Shown: positions 39,639-48,506, counted from the first letter of the stretch. The stretch is 64,000 nucleotides of DNA from QHWT01 sp963755695 (GCA_963755695.1 CAVWLB010000001.1:186001-250000); one strand, 5' to 3'. Notes: generated by a model from the sequence alone, not told the origin. Numbers and translations are program-made.

Positions 39639-41129
39639 TCAGGACTCAGCGCTCAGCGCTGCTGCTGAGGTCGCGGGTTCAATGATTCCGAGCGAGAGCA
39701 GGTGCAGTACTGCCGTCACGATCAGCCACGCAGCAATCGCGTCGTGCTTTCCCGAGATGGCGATGCCAATGGAGAGCAGAGTAACGAACAAGATCCCTTC
39801 GAGTCCGGTAATCCAGCGCAGGAGGCGAGCCCGCTCGGTGGGCAGCGTCATCGGGTGCACGTAAGACGCAAACCACAGATGCAGCCGCAGCGTGACGGAG
39901 ATGGTGGCGAGGACGAGCGTGATCAGGAAGAGTGGCGATCCCCACGGCGCCAGCCAGGGACGGCTGATCCAGACGGCGATCGTCGCGGCGCTGGTCAACA
40001 GGCCGATCGCCAGCTGGTGAAACTGCCACCACCACCAGGCGCGCGCAGAGAGCACGCGAGGGGTTGCGATCGACGGGTGCTCTCCGAGGCCGCGAAGTGC
40101 GAGGAGCAGCTCGTGCCCCGACGCGAACCGAGCGGCCGGATCGACTTCGAGGGAGCGGCGCACGATTGCGTCGAGCGGCGGCGGATTGATCTTCTGTGCG
40201 AGCGCCGGCTGCTGGCTGACCAGCCGTTCGACGACCGCCGCCGCGTCAAAGCCGCCGAACGGGTGCGCTCCGGTTGCGCATTCGTAGGCCATTACGCCGA
40301 AGGCAAACACATCGGCCCGCGCGTCGAGCGTCGCGCCGCGGAGCTGCTCGGGAGCCATGTAGCCCGGCGTCCCGAGCAGCGCGCCAGTGATGGTCAGCGA
40401 CTGATTGGAGCCGGCCGGCGGCGTCAGACTTCGCGCAAGACCGAAATCGACGACCTTGACCCGGCCGTCATTCGAAATGAGCACATTTTCGGGCTTGAGA
40501 TCGCGATGGATGATGCCTTGCTGATGGGCGGCCTCGAGCGCTTCCGCAATCGACGTCAGCGTCCGCACCAGATCGTCGGCGACGAGCGGCCCCGACGCGA
40601 GCACCGTGCGCAGCGTTCTGCCGCGCACCAGCTCGGTCGCAATGAACACCTCGCCCTCGATCTCTTCGAAGGCGTACACGGTGGCGATCGCCGGATGTGA
40701 CAGTCCGGCGGCGGCGCGCGCTTCTCGCGCCAGCCGCTCACGCGCGACCCGGTCGCGCGTGAACGCGGGGGGAAGCGCCTTCAGCGCCACGGTGCGTCCG
40801 AGCCGGGTGTCGTGCGCGGCGTAGACGACGCCCATGCCACCGTGGCCAAGCTTCTCGACCACACGGTACGGTCCGAGCTGCCGGCCGGTCAGGTCCGGCG
40901 CGCGGTCGAGATCCTCGGCGAGAAGGTCGGGTCTATCCACCCAGGCTGGGGTTTCAAGAAAACCGCCGGCGCGGTCGGCGCGATCGTGTGCCGCCAGCAG
41001 CTGACGTACTTCCGTGACGGTTGCGGCGTCGCCGGCCGCTCGTCGCAGGAGCAGCGCTTCGCGCGCCTCGCGATCCAGCTCAATCGCTTCTTCGAAGAGC
41101 CCTGAGACGCGGGACCAGCGGTCGCTCAA
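39639..41129 (-). CDS. Membrane-anchored Ser/Thr protein kinase
   Basis: 496 residues. Residues 1-60 form the helical WSRVSGLFEEAIELDREARE module seen in kinases encoded next to ECF sigma factors. The kinase domain starts near 88: GHGGMGVVY (Gly loop), K117 in VALKAL, HRDLKPEN (208-215), DFG (228-230), APE in GYMAPEQL. Three or four membrane helices follow from about residue 370. The start is TTG 41129, whose TTGA overlaps the sigma gene stop. The last residues are encoded by repeat DNA of array A. It likely phosphorylates the co-encoded sigma factor. Confidence 0.9.
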   Translation of the reverse strand: MSDRWSRVSGLFEEAIELDREAREALLLRRAAGDAATVTEVRQLLAAHDRADRAGGFLETPAWVDRPDLLAEDLDRAPDLTGRQLGPYRVVEKLGHGGMGVVYAAHDTRLGRTVALKALPPAFTRDRVARERLAREARAAAGLSHPAIATVYAFEEIEGEVFIATELVRGRTLRTVLASGPLVADDLVRTLTSIAEALEAAHQQGIIHRDLKPENVLISNDGRVKVVDFGLARSLTPPAGSNQSLTITGALLGTPGYMAPEQLRGATLDARADVFAFGVMAYECATGAHPFGGFDAAAVVERLVSQQPALAQKINPPPLDAIVRRSLEVDPAARFASGHELLLALRGLGEHPSIATPRVLSARAWWWWQFHQLAIGLLTSAATIAVWISRPWLAPWGSPLFLITLVLATISVTLRLHLWFASYVHPMTLPTERARLLRWITGLEGILFVTLLSIGIAISGKHDAIAAWLIVTAVLHLLSLGIIEPATSAAALSAES

Positions 41130-41686
41130 AGCAGTTCGCGCGCCAGCCAGGCGCGGGCGAGCGCCCAGTGACGTTTGACGGTCGCCGGCGAGATGCTCAT
41201 GGCATCGGCCGTCTCCTCGATCGTCAGTCCGCCAAAGTAGCGCAGTTCCACGATGCGCGCCTGGTCGGCATCGAGGGCGGTAAGCCGCGCGAGTGCCGCG
41301 TCGAGCGCGATGAGATCGACCTGTCCGTCGGGCGCGGTGACCGGCAGGGATTCATCGAACGTCACGCGAGGCGCACCACCGCCACGCTTCTGCGCATCGC
41401 GTGCCCGCGCGCGCTCGACGAGGATCTGACGCATCGAATGCGCCGCGATCGCGCAGAAGTGCGCCCGGTTCTGCCAGCGATCCGGGCGATCCTTCAGCAG
41501 CCGCAGGTAAGCTTCGTGGACCAGCCCCGTCGGTTGCAGCGTCTGCCCGGGACGTTCGCCGCGCAGGTAGTGCGCAGCAAGCCGGCGCAGTTCGTCGTAG
41601 ACGAGAGGCAGCAGCGTCTCGAGCGACGGTCGGTCGCCCCGGCTCGCTCGTGCGACCAGTTCGTCGAAGGGCGCTGCATCGGACAT
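41126..41686 (-). CDS. ECF sigma factor of the kinase-linked (ECF43-like) type
   Basis: 186 residues. Region 2 begins LVYDELRRLAAHYLRGERPG. In the RNAP-contact part it reads QPTGLVHEAYLRLL, with Thr53 at the place where most ECF sigmas have Asp or Glu (compare EDLVQDVF in the second sigma gene at 46885). Region 4 is DADQARIVELRYFGGLTIEE, then TADAMSISPATVKRHWALARAWL. Translation is coupled on both sides: TGATG with the cyclophilin gene and TTGA with the kinase gene. Control by phosphorylation of Thr53 is inferred from ECF43/PknT-type systems. Confidence 0.85.
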   Translation of the reverse strand: MSDAAPFDELVARASRGDRPSLETLLPLVYDELRRLAAHYLRGERPGQTLQPTGLVHEAYLRLLKDRPDRWQNRAHFCAIAAHSMRQILVERARARDAQKRGGGAPRVTFDESLPVTAPDGQVDLIALDAALARLTALDADQARIVELRYFGGLTIEETADAMSISPATVKRHWALARAWLARELL

Positions 41687-42207
41687 CAAGCGACTCGTTC
41701 GATGGTGACCTTGTTGATCACGACAGGCGTCACCGGGCGGTCCTGCCGCCCGGTCGGGACGGCGCCGATTTTTTGCACCACGTCGAGCCCTTCGACGACC
41801 TCGCCGAACACGGAATGCTTGTTGTCCAGATGCGGCGTCGGCCCGAGCGTGATGAAGAACTGGCTCCCATTGGTGTTCGGGCCGGCATTGGCCATCGACA
41901 GGATGCCGGCGCGATTGTGCCGGGCCTTGGGGTGGAATTCGTCGGCAAAGTTGTATCCCGGCCCGCCGGTGCCCTGGCCCAGCGGATCGCCCCCCTGGAT
42001 CATGAACCCGTTAATCACTCGGTGAAAGATGATGCCGTTGTAAAACGGCGCCTTTCGACGTTCTCCGGTCGCCGGGTCACGCCATTCCTTGGTCCCCTCG
42101 GCAAGCCCCACGAAGTTCGCAACCGTATTGGGCGCCTCGTGATCGTAGAGCCGGATCCGGAAACTCCCTTCGGTGGTGTCGAAATTCGCGTAAGTTCCTG
42201 TTTGCAC
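41686..42207 (-). CDS. Peptidyl-prolyl cis-trans isomerase, cyclophilin type
   Basis: 173 residues, a single cyclophilin barrel without signal peptide, so cytoplasmic. GIIFHRVINGFMIQGGDP and NTNGSQFFITLGPTPHLD hold the active-site Arg, Phe, Gln and His of the family. It speeds proline isomerisation during folding. Its stop overlaps the sigma gene start by one base (TGATG). A folding enzyme at the head of a sigma-kinase operon suggests an envelope or protein-stress regulon. Divergent from blaI, so the operators at 42247-42285 may also affect it. Confidence 0.9.
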   Translation of the reverse strand: MQTGTYANFDTTEGSFRIRLYDHEAPNTVANFVGLAEGTKEWRDPATGERRKAPFYNGIIFHRVINGFMIQGGDPLGQGTGGPGYNFADEFHPKARHNRAGILSMANAGPNTNGSQFFITLGPTPHLDNKHSVFGEVVEGLDVVQKIGAVPTGRQDRPVTPVVINKVTIERVA

Positions 42208-42246
42208 GGCGTCTCCTTGAACCGCAGATTATCCCACTACGTCTAA

Positions 42247-42285
42247 CTACGAAGTTCTTCGTTGACACTACGAAGCTATTCGTAG
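42247..42285. promoter_or_regulatory. Tandem dyad operators, probably for the BlaI-like repressor
   Basis: Two palindromes 21 bp apart, on one face of the helix. The second, 42268-42285, is perfect (CTACGAA-GCTA-TTCGTAG); the first, 42247-42264, differs at one base. They end 15 bp before the blaI start and lie between the divergent cyclophilin and blaI genes. BlaI/MecI repressors bind dyads of this size with TACNA half sites as dimers, so autoregulation is likely. Confidence 0.75.
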
Positions 42286-42300
42286 ATACTCCGACTTCCA

Positions 42301-42717
42301 ATGACGACCCTTCCGAAACCACCGGCGCCGCGCCCCACTGATGCCGAACTGGCCATCCTGCGCGTCCTCTGGGACCGCGGCCCGAGCACGGTCCGGCACG
42401 TGCACGAAGTGCTGGGCCGCGAGCGGCCGGCTGCCTACACGACCGCGTTGAAACTGCTGCAGATCATGACGGAAAAGGGGCTCGTCGAACGCGACGAGCG
42501 CGACCGTACGCACGTCTATAGAGCGCGGCTCACCGAGGAGCAGACACAGCGTCAGCTCGTCCGCGACCTCGTCGACCGCGCCTTCGGCGGATCGTCGACC
42601 AAGCTGGTCATGCAGGCGCTTGCGTCGCGCCGTGCCTCGCCCGATGAGCTCCGGGAAATCCGTCGCGCCATCGACAGCGCCCGTCAGGAGAAGGAGGCCC
42701 ACGATGACAGGACTTGA
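42301..42717 (+). CDS. BlaI/MecI/CopY family repressor
   Basis: 138 residues. Winged helix: TDAELAILRVLWDRGPSTVRHV, AYTTALKLLQIMTEKGLVER and DRTHVYRARLTEEQ; then a helical dimerisation tail. The family is inactivated by cleavage through an M56 peptidase, and here the M56 gene overlaps its 3' end by 14 bp. It probably represses itself and its partner through the dyads just upstream, and perhaps the divergent cyclophilin operon. Confidence 0.9.
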   Translation: MTTLPKPPAPRPTDAELAILRVLWDRGPSTVRHVHEVLGRERPAAYTTALKLLQIMTEKGLVERDERDRTHVYRARLTEEQTQRQLVRDLVDRAFGGSSTKLVMQALASRRASPDELREIRRAIDSARQEKEAHDDRT

Positions 42718-45679
42718 CGCATTGCTTCACCAGCCGGCCGCGCAAGCCGTGGGGTGGGCGCTGCTCCATTTCGTCTGGCAGGGGACCGTCATCGCGATCG
42801 TCACTGCCTTGGCTCTCTTGGCGCTGCGGCGAAACGCCGCCGACGTCCGTTACGTCGTCTCCGCGATCGGCCTTGCGTTGATGTTGACGCTGCCCATCGT
42901 CACTGGTGTGCAGACGTGGAAGGCGTCGAGCGCGAGTTCGAAAGACGGTTCTGTCAAGGCGCGGGGCGACGTCTCGCCGGTAGTGGCTGTCACCGAGGTT
43001 CGAACCGCGGACGCCAGGCCGCGCGCATCACAAGAGGTCGCGCCTCGTACATCGCACGTCGCAACCCGGAGCTCGAACCCGGCACCCGCGTCGCAGGCAG
43101 ATTTCGGCGCGGCAGGTGGAGCTCGGATCACGACATTCGGCGTGCGAGTCGAACCGCTGCTGCCCGTTCTCATCGGAGTCTGGATCGCCGGGGTGATGTT
43201 GCTCAGTCTCCGTCTGCTGACCGGTTGGCTGTGGATCCAGCGGCTGCGCACGCACGGTGCGATTGCCGCACGAGACTCGTGGCAGAGGATGGCGAGCCGG
43301 CTGTCCCGCCGGCTGCACATCGCGCGCGCAATCACCTTGCTCGAATCAACACTGGTCGACGTGCCGACGGTGATTGGGTTCATCAAGCCGGTGGTACTGC
43401 TTCCCGCGAGTGCGCTCTCGGGATTGTCGGCCGGGCAACTCGAGGCGATTCTGGCCCACGAGCTGGCACATATCCGCCGCCACGACTACCTGGTCAACCT
43501 GCTGCAGACACTCGTCGAGACGCTCCTGTTCTACCACCCGGCCGTGTGGTGGCTGTCGCGACGCATTCGTGCGGAACGTGAGCACTGCTGCGACGATCTC
43601 GCGGTCAGCCTGTGCGGTGATCCGATTGCCTACGCCAGCGCGCTGGCCGATCTCGAGGCGCTGCGATCGAATCACCATCATTTCGTGATGGCGGCCACCG
43701 GCGGATCGCTGTTGCATCGCGTGCGGCGACTGATCGGCGCCCCGCCGTCCCATGCGGGCCGCGCTCCCGCATGGCTGGCCGGGAGTGCCGCGTTGATCCT
43801 CATCGGTGGCATCGCGGTGGGTGCTGATGGGTTGCGGCAGACGGCGGCGGCCCCCTCCCAATCGTCGGCCCCGGCCATCGCACCCACCGCGCCCTTCAGC
43901 GCCGAGGAGCTGACGACCGTCCTCGAAGAGGCAGAGGCAGCGGTGCAGTCAGCGCTTCGTGCGCTGCGGCTAGACCCATTCGTCGGTGCGCTGCCGCTCC
44001 CACCGGAGGGAACGATTGCGCAGCGTCTCGGGGAGGCGTACGAACACGCGCTTCGCGCGCAGGAGGAAGTCCTGCGCGCTCAGAACGAAGCATGGCTCGC
44101 GCGCGAGGCGGACCAAGCAATCGCCGCCCATGCGCTTCAACCGCAGGCCTTCGGTGCACAGGCTGAAGCCCTTGCCTCGTTGAGCGCGAGCACCGTGCCG
44201 GCGCTCGCCTCGCTCGATTCGAATATGGCGTCAGCGTCGGCCGCGATTGCGGGATTGGGCGCCGACACCGCGCCCGCTCTCGCGGGACTCGACTCGAGCA
44301 TGGCATCGGCCTCCGCGGCGCTCGCTGCGCTGAGCGACGGCAGTGTCCCGGTCATCGCGGACGTCAACGGGGCGATGGCGGCCGCGACGACGCAGGCGTC
44401 GAAGGCCGAGCAGCACGTCAGCATCAGCCATCACCAGGACAACTCGTCGGGCAACTGGGTCTGGTCGAACAACGGCGAAAAGCTGTCGGTCAGCTACTCG
44501 GGCCGCTTCGACTTCACCGACGACGACACCGATGTGCGGGAGATCTCGTCGGGTGGCTACCTGAAGATTTCCGACGCCGCCTTGATCGGCCGGCACACGG
44601 TGGAGATCCACGAGCGGGGCGGCACGCTCGAGCGCCGGTATTACGTCAACGGCAGCGAGCGTCCATTCGAGCCGGAAGGCCGCCAGTGGCTGCACGACAA
44701 CCTGCCGAAGTTCGTGCGAAACACCGGCATGGGCGCCGACCGGCGCGTCGCCCGGTTGTTGAAATCGGGCGGCCCGGCGGCGGTACTCGCAGAGATTTCG
44801 CGGATCGACGGCAGCTACGTGAAGCGGATCTACTTCACCGAGCTGCTCAAGCAGGCCACGCTCAATGCGGAGCAGTACCGCGCGGTGCTGAATCAGGCCG
44901 GCCACGAGGTGAACTCGGATTACGAACTGGCGACCATGTTGATCGAGATCGCGGACAGGTTGCCGGCCGACGAGACGTCGCGGGCGGCGTACTTCGCAGC
45001 GGCATCGAGCATCTCGTCGGACTACGAGCTGCGACGGGTGTACTCGAAGATGCTCGATAAGGGACCGGTGAGCCCGGCGATCCTCGCCTCGATCCTGAAC
45101 AACGCCAAGACCATCGACTCGGACTACGAATTAGCCGAACTGCTGCAACAGATTCTCTCCCGGCAGTCGCTCGACGATCAGACCAGGCCCCTGTTTTTCA
45201 GGAACGTGAGCTCGATCGGGGGGGACTACGAGCGTCATCGTGTGTTGAGCGCGGCCGTGGGCGGAACACCCGACAGCGCGACCATCTTCGAAGCCTTGAA
45301 CAGTGCGGGAGATATCAACGGTGATTACGAAGCCGCGCAATTCCTTCTGGAGGTCTTGCAGAAGGGCAGCATCGAGGGGGCTGTGCGGGCGCCGTTCTTC
45401 AAGGTCGTCAACAATCTGGGCGGCGGGTATGAACGCGGCCGGGTCCTGCAGGTGGTCGCGCGGAAGTCCGATGCCAGCCACGACACGATCCTGGCCGTGC
45501 TGCAGGCGGCAAAGGGAATGTCGGGCTACGAGCTCTCGCAATTGCTTCAAGCCGTCGCGACCACGCACGTCCTCTCGGGCGATCTTCGCGACGCCTACCT
45601 CGACGCCGCCGACTCCCTGTCCGGTTACGAGCAGGGTCAGGTGATGACGGCGCTGGTCAAGAGCGAGCGACGGAAATAG
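42704..45679 (+). CDS. BlaR1/MecR1-type M56 metallopeptidase with a long repeat tail
   Basis: 991 residues. An N-terminal four-helix membrane domain carries the gluzincin site: HELAHIRRHD (H252, E253, H256), with FYHPAVWWLSRRIRAEREHCCDD holding the third ligand Glu. A last membrane helix ends near residue 390. The sensor part is not a penicillin-binding domain. It has an Ala/Ser-rich stretch with repeated MASASAA, a beta segment (about 560-640), and from about 737 eight [SG][DG]YE motifs spaced about 35 residues, each followed by a short helix, up to the C-terminus. ATG 42704 lies within blaI. It probably cleaves the BlaI-like repressor on sensing an unknown signal. Confidence 0.85.
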   Translation: MTGLDALLHQPAAQAVGWALLHFVWQGTVIAIVTALALLALRRNAADVRYVVSAIGLALMLTLPIVTGVQTWKASSASSKDGSVKARGDVSPVVAVTEVRTADARPRASQEVAPRTSHVATRSSNPAPASQADFGAAGGARITTFGVRVEPLLPVLIGVWIAGVMLLSLRLLTGWLWIQRLRTHGAIAARDSWQRMASRLSRRLHIARAITLLESTLVDVPTVIGFIKPVVLLPASALSGLSAGQLEAILAHELAHIRRHDYLVNLLQTLVETLLFYHPAVWWLSRRIRAEREHCCDDLAVSLCGDPIAYASALADLEALRSNHHHFVMAATGGSLLHRVRRLIGAPPSHAGRAPAWLAGSAALILIGGIAVGADGLRQTAAAPSQSSAPAIAPTAPFSAEELTTVLEEAEAAVQSALRALRLDPFVGALPLPPEGTIAQRLGEAYEHALRAQEEVLRAQNEAWLAREADQAIAAHALQPQAFGAQAEALASLSASTVPALASLDSNMASASAAIAGLGADTAPALAGLDSSMASASAALAALSDGSVPVIADVNGAMAAATTQASKAEQHVSISHHQDNSSGNWVWSNNGEKLSVSYSGRFDFTDDDTDVREISSGGYLKISDAALIGRHTVEIHERGGTLERRYYVNGSERPFEPEGRQWLHDNLPKFVRNTGMGADRRVARLLKSGGPAAVLAEISRIDGSYVKRIYFTELLKQATLNAEQYRAVLNQAGHEVNSDYELATMLIEIADRLPADETSRAAYFAAASSISSDYELRRVYSKMLDKGPVSPAILASILNNAKTIDSDYELAELLQQILSRQSLDDQTRPLFFRNVSSIGGDYERHRVLSAAVGGTPDSATIFEALNSAGDINGDYEAAQFLLEVLQKGSIEGAVRAPFFKVVNNLGGGYERGRVLQVVARKSDASHDTILAVLQAAKGMSGYELSQLLQAVATTHVLSGDLRDAYLDAADSLSGYEQGQVMTALVKSERRK

Positions 45680-45745
45680 GAGGCAGGAGGCAGGAGGCAG
45701 GATCGATCCTCTCGCTCTGCTCCTGGCTCCCGGCTCCAGCTCCTA
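45678..45745. repeat. Heptamer array B (AGGAGGC type), hairpin between convergent genes
   Basis: Three AGGAGGC units start inside the M56 stop codon (45678-45698). After about 20 nt, inverted units CTCCTGG, CTCCCGG, CTCCAG and CTCCTA follow (45720-45745). The two halves can pair as one long stem, so it may end transcription from both sides. Confidence 0.75.
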
Positions 45746-45759
45746 CTTTCCGCGGCTGC

Positions 45760-46740
45760 CTACTTCTTCTCCTTGAAATCGGCTGGCAGGGCGAGGTCGC
45801 TCGCATCGACGCTCTTGGTGATCTCGAGATACTCGTTGTGCAACGTGACGATCGTAGAGCGCGTTTTCGGCTCTTCTTTCTTGACCATCTTGCGCGCAAG
45901 CATTCCGCTGAGGCCACCGCCGCCGCTCTGTTGCTGCTGCTGCTGCGTCTGGGCCATCTGTTCCTTGCTCTTCACTGACTCGAACACCGTCGTCGTTTCG
46001 AGCGGTGTCCCCTGAAGCTTCAATCCCTCCTGCTGCATTTTCCCCATGGCGTTCTTCATCATCGGGAACGCGGCGAGCGCCGCGGCGAGCTGCTGCATCT
46101 GGGCGACGCCTTCGGGCCCGGCGAGTTGCTTCGCGTAGCGGATATCGAAGTCGGTCAGCTCTTTCATCTCCGGGATCTCGGGACCCAGCCAGGAGTTGGT
46201 GGTCATCACCATGCCGCCACCCTCCTCGAGGGTCTTGCCCTTTTCGCGGACGGTGACCGTGATCACGGCTTCGTGCGTGTCGTAACCGGCAATCTGTTTC
46301 TTCTGTCCGGTTTCCTTCACGTCGTAATCGAACTCGAGCTCCTTGGCGGGCTTCTCCGGCTGGCGTTCACCGGGCTCCTCCTTGTCGGCTTCCTTCTTCG
46401 CCCGTTCTTCCTCTTCACGCATCCGGCGACGCAGTTCTTCGAAGGTCGTCACCGTATAGGTCTTCTTCTTGATGTCGAGGTCGTAGACCTTTTCTTCCGA
46501 CAGATCGACAATCTGTCCCGTCATCTCGTTGAGAGTGGCCTTGCGATTGCCTTTGACCGCCGAGGTGCCAACCACTCCCTCCTTTGCCGCCTTTCCGCCG
46601 ACCAAACTGACGAAGCGGCCGAGCATCCCTTCGAACTTGAACTGCGACTTATCCTTCGTCTTCACATCCGCCAACACGGGTGCGGTTGCCAGTGCCAATA
46701 AGGGCAGCGCAACCGCGCAGATCTTCTTCACGCGTTTCAT
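45760..46740 (-). CDS. Exported protein of unknown function (DUF4412-like)
   Basis: 326 residues. Signal peptide (ICAVALPLLALATAPVLAD). The mature part has FEGMLGRFVSLVGGKAAKEG, a KVYDLDIKKKTYTVTTFEELR segment interrupted by a highly charged helix (about 105-130), then GQKKQIAGYDTHEAVITVTVRE and NSWLGPEIPEMKELTDFDIRY, a Gln run (eight Gln near residue 275) and EITKSVDASDLALPADFKEK. The order matches DUF4412-like proteins of unknown role. Probably lipid- or envelope-associated; no partner gene is coupled to it. Confidence 0.7.
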   Translation of the reverse strand: MKRVKKICAVALPLLALATAPVLADVKTKDKSQFKFEGMLGRFVSLVGGKAAKEGVVGTSAVKGNRKATLNEMTGQIVDLSEEKVYDLDIKKKTYTVTTFEELRRRMREEEERAKKEADKEEPGERQPEKPAKELEFDYDVKETGQKKQIAGYDTHEAVITVTVREKGKTLEEGGGMVMTTNSWLGPEIPEMKELTDFDIRYAKQLAGPEGVAQMQQLAAALAAFPMMKNAMGKMQQEGLKLQGTPLETTTVFESVKSKEQMAQTQQQQQQSGGGGLSGMLARKMVKKEEPKTRSTIVTLHNEYLEITKSVDASDLALPADFKEKK

Positions 46741-46786
46741 GAACCCTCCGTCGGAGCCTCAAATGCTGGGATAGGACATTATAGAT

Positions 46787-46868
46787 GGCTTCGGGCTTCG
46801 GGCTTCGGGCTTCAGGCTTCGGGCTTCGGGCTGAAGCCCCCTGAAGCCTGAAGCCTGAAGCCCGGAGC
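46787..46868. repeat. Heptamer array C (GGCTTCG / CTGAAGC), inverted halves
   Basis: Six direct units (GGCTTCG or GGCTTCA, 46787-46828) join five inverted units (CTGAAGC four times, CCGGAGC, 46831-46868). The halves are nearly complementary and would fold as a long hairpin. It fills most of the 144-bp region between the divergent genes at 46740 and 46885, so it lies in both 5' leaders or promoters. Confidence 0.85.
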
Positions 46869-46884
46869 CGTTAACAGTCTGACC

Positions 46885-47481
46885 ATGTCTGACGTCCTTC
46901 CTACAGTGGAGCTCGTGGCGGACGGGACGACAGCCTTCCCGGCGGGACCGCGTGTCGTTCGCTTTGCGGACGGGCATGCCGCTGACGATGGTCGGCTGGT
47001 GCGGGCGGCGCGCGAGGGCGATCGCGGCGCGTTCTCCTCGCTGTACGACCGCTACGCGCGGGTGGTGCACGGGCTGCTGCTCGCGCGTGTGGGACGCGAC
47101 CACGTCGAGGACCTCGTCCAGGACGTTTTTCTGACGGCGTGGCGTCGGTTGAACGATTTGAGGGATCCGGCGGCCTTCGGCGGCTGGATCATCATGATCA
47201 CGCGCAATCGTGCGACGGATTTCCATCGCCGCACCGCCGAGTTCGTCGAGCTCTCCGACAACCTTCCGGTGCCTGCGGGCGCAGCCGAACGCGCCGAGGC
47301 TCACGCGGCCCTCGACGCGATTCGCTCGCTGCCGGACGCCTATCGCGAGACATTGATCCTGAGACTGGTGGAAGGACTGAGCGGACCCGAAATCGCGGGG
47401 CGCACCGGGCTGACCCCCGCGTCGGTGCGGGTCAATTTACACCGCGGCATGAAGCTGTTGCGCGAGAAGTTGCAGCGATGA
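46885..47481 (+). CDS. ECF RNA polymerase sigma factor
   Basis: 198 residues. Region 2: AFSSLYDRYARVVHGLLLARVG, then HVEDLVQDVFLTAWRRL, which keeps the acidic contact residues, and GGWIIMITRNRATDFHRR. Region 4: LPDAYRETLILRLVEGLSGPE, then IAGRTGLTPASVRVNLHRGM. An extra 30-residue tail precedes region 2. ATGA at 47478 couples it to the FecR-like gene, the usual layout for a sigma factor and its membrane regulator. Confidence 0.9.
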   Translation: MSDVLPTVELVADGTTAFPAGPRVVRFADGHAADDGRLVRAAREGDRGAFSSLYDRYARVVHGLLLARVGRDHVEDLVQDVFLTAWRRLNDLRDPAAFGGWIIMITRNRATDFHRRTAEFVELSDNLPVPAGAAERAEAHAALDAIRSLPDAYRETLILRLVEGLSGPEIAGRTGLTPASVRVNLHRGMKLLREKLQR

Positions 47482-48503
47482 CCGACCATTCTTCGCGTGA
47501 CGATTACCTCTGGACGGCCTCGGGCACGGCCGATCCGGAGATCGCGCGCCTCGAAGCCCTGCTGGCGCCGTACGCCCATCGCGGCGTGTTGCCCTCCTTG
47601 CCGGCACGCGCGCCACGGCGGCGCATGTTCCGCGTGATGCTGCCGATTCTGACCGCTGCCGCATCGCTGGCCCTGGTAGTGGCAGCGGCGTGGTTTGCGG
47701 CCGGCGCTCGCCGAGGCGGCGGCTGGTCGGTGCAATCGCTCGCGGGCACGCCGGCCGTCGCCGGCTCGGCAATCGACGGTTCGTCGCGTCTTGGGGTCGG
47801 CCAGACGCTGACCACCGACGCGCGGTCGCGCGCGCGGCTCGCCGTCGGACACATTGGACGTGTGGATGTAGAACCGAACAGTCACGTCCGATTGATCCGA
47901 TCGCGTCCCGGCGAGCATCGCATGGCGCTCGATCGCGGGCGCATCGCGGCTCAGATCTGGGCGCCCCCGCGATACTTCTTCGTGAACACTCCTTCGGCAA
48001 CCGCGATTGACCTGGGCTGCGCGTACACGCTCGACGTGGACGCTGCCGGAGCCGGCCTGATCCGTGTGACCCACGGCTGGGTGGCCTTCGAGTACGCCGG
48101 CCGCGAATCGTTCATCCCCCAGGGAGCCGTCTGCGCTACGCGTCCGGGCTTCGGCCCCGGCACGCCGCGATTCGCCGATGCCCCGGCGAGCTTCGACCAG
48201 GCGCTCACGGTGTTGGATTTTTCCGCTCCAGCCGATCCACGACGTCCGGCAGCGCTGGCCAACCTCCTTGCCTCGGCCCGGGCACACGATGCCCTGACGC
48301 TCTGGCACCTGCTTTCGCGTGGGAGCGCGGAAGAACGCTCGAAGGTATACGATCGACTCGTCATCCTGGTCCCGCCGCCTGCCTCGGCGACGCGGGAAGC
48401 GGTTCTGCGCGCGGACCGGCGCGCGCTGGACGACTGGTGGAACGAGCTCGGTCTCGACAGCGCGTCATGGTGGCGCGTCTGGAAAAGCCCCTGGCGGGAA
48501 TAG
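47478..48503 (+). CDS. FecR-domain membrane regulator (anti-sigma-like)
   Basis: 341 residues. A cytoplasmic N-terminal segment of about 50 residues, one membrane helix (MLPILTAAASLALVVAAAW), then a periplasmic FecR domain: LTTDARSRARLAVGHIGRV, VEPNSHVRLIRSRPGEHRMALDRG, FVNTPSATAIDLGCAYTLDVD, VTHGWVAFEYAGRESFIPQG. A C-terminal helical region has no clear family. It probably holds or activates the sigma factor encoded immediately before. Confidence 0.85.
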   Translation: MTDHSSRDDYLWTASGTADPEIARLEALLAPYAHRGVLPSLPARAPRRRMFRVMLPILTAAASLALVVAAAWFAAGARRGGGWSVQSLAGTPAVAGSAIDGSSRLGVGQTLTTDARSRARLAVGHIGRVDVEPNSHVRLIRSRPGEHRMALDRGRIAAQIWAPPRYFFVNTPSATAIDLGCAYTLDVDAAGAGLIRVTHGWVAFEYAGRESFIPQGAVCATRPGFGPGTPRFADAPASFDQALTVLDFSAPADPRRPAALANLLASARAHDALTLWHLLSRGSAEERSKVYDRLVILVPPPASATREAVLRADRRALDDWWNELGLDSASWWRVWKSPWRE

Positions 48504-48506
48504 TTC

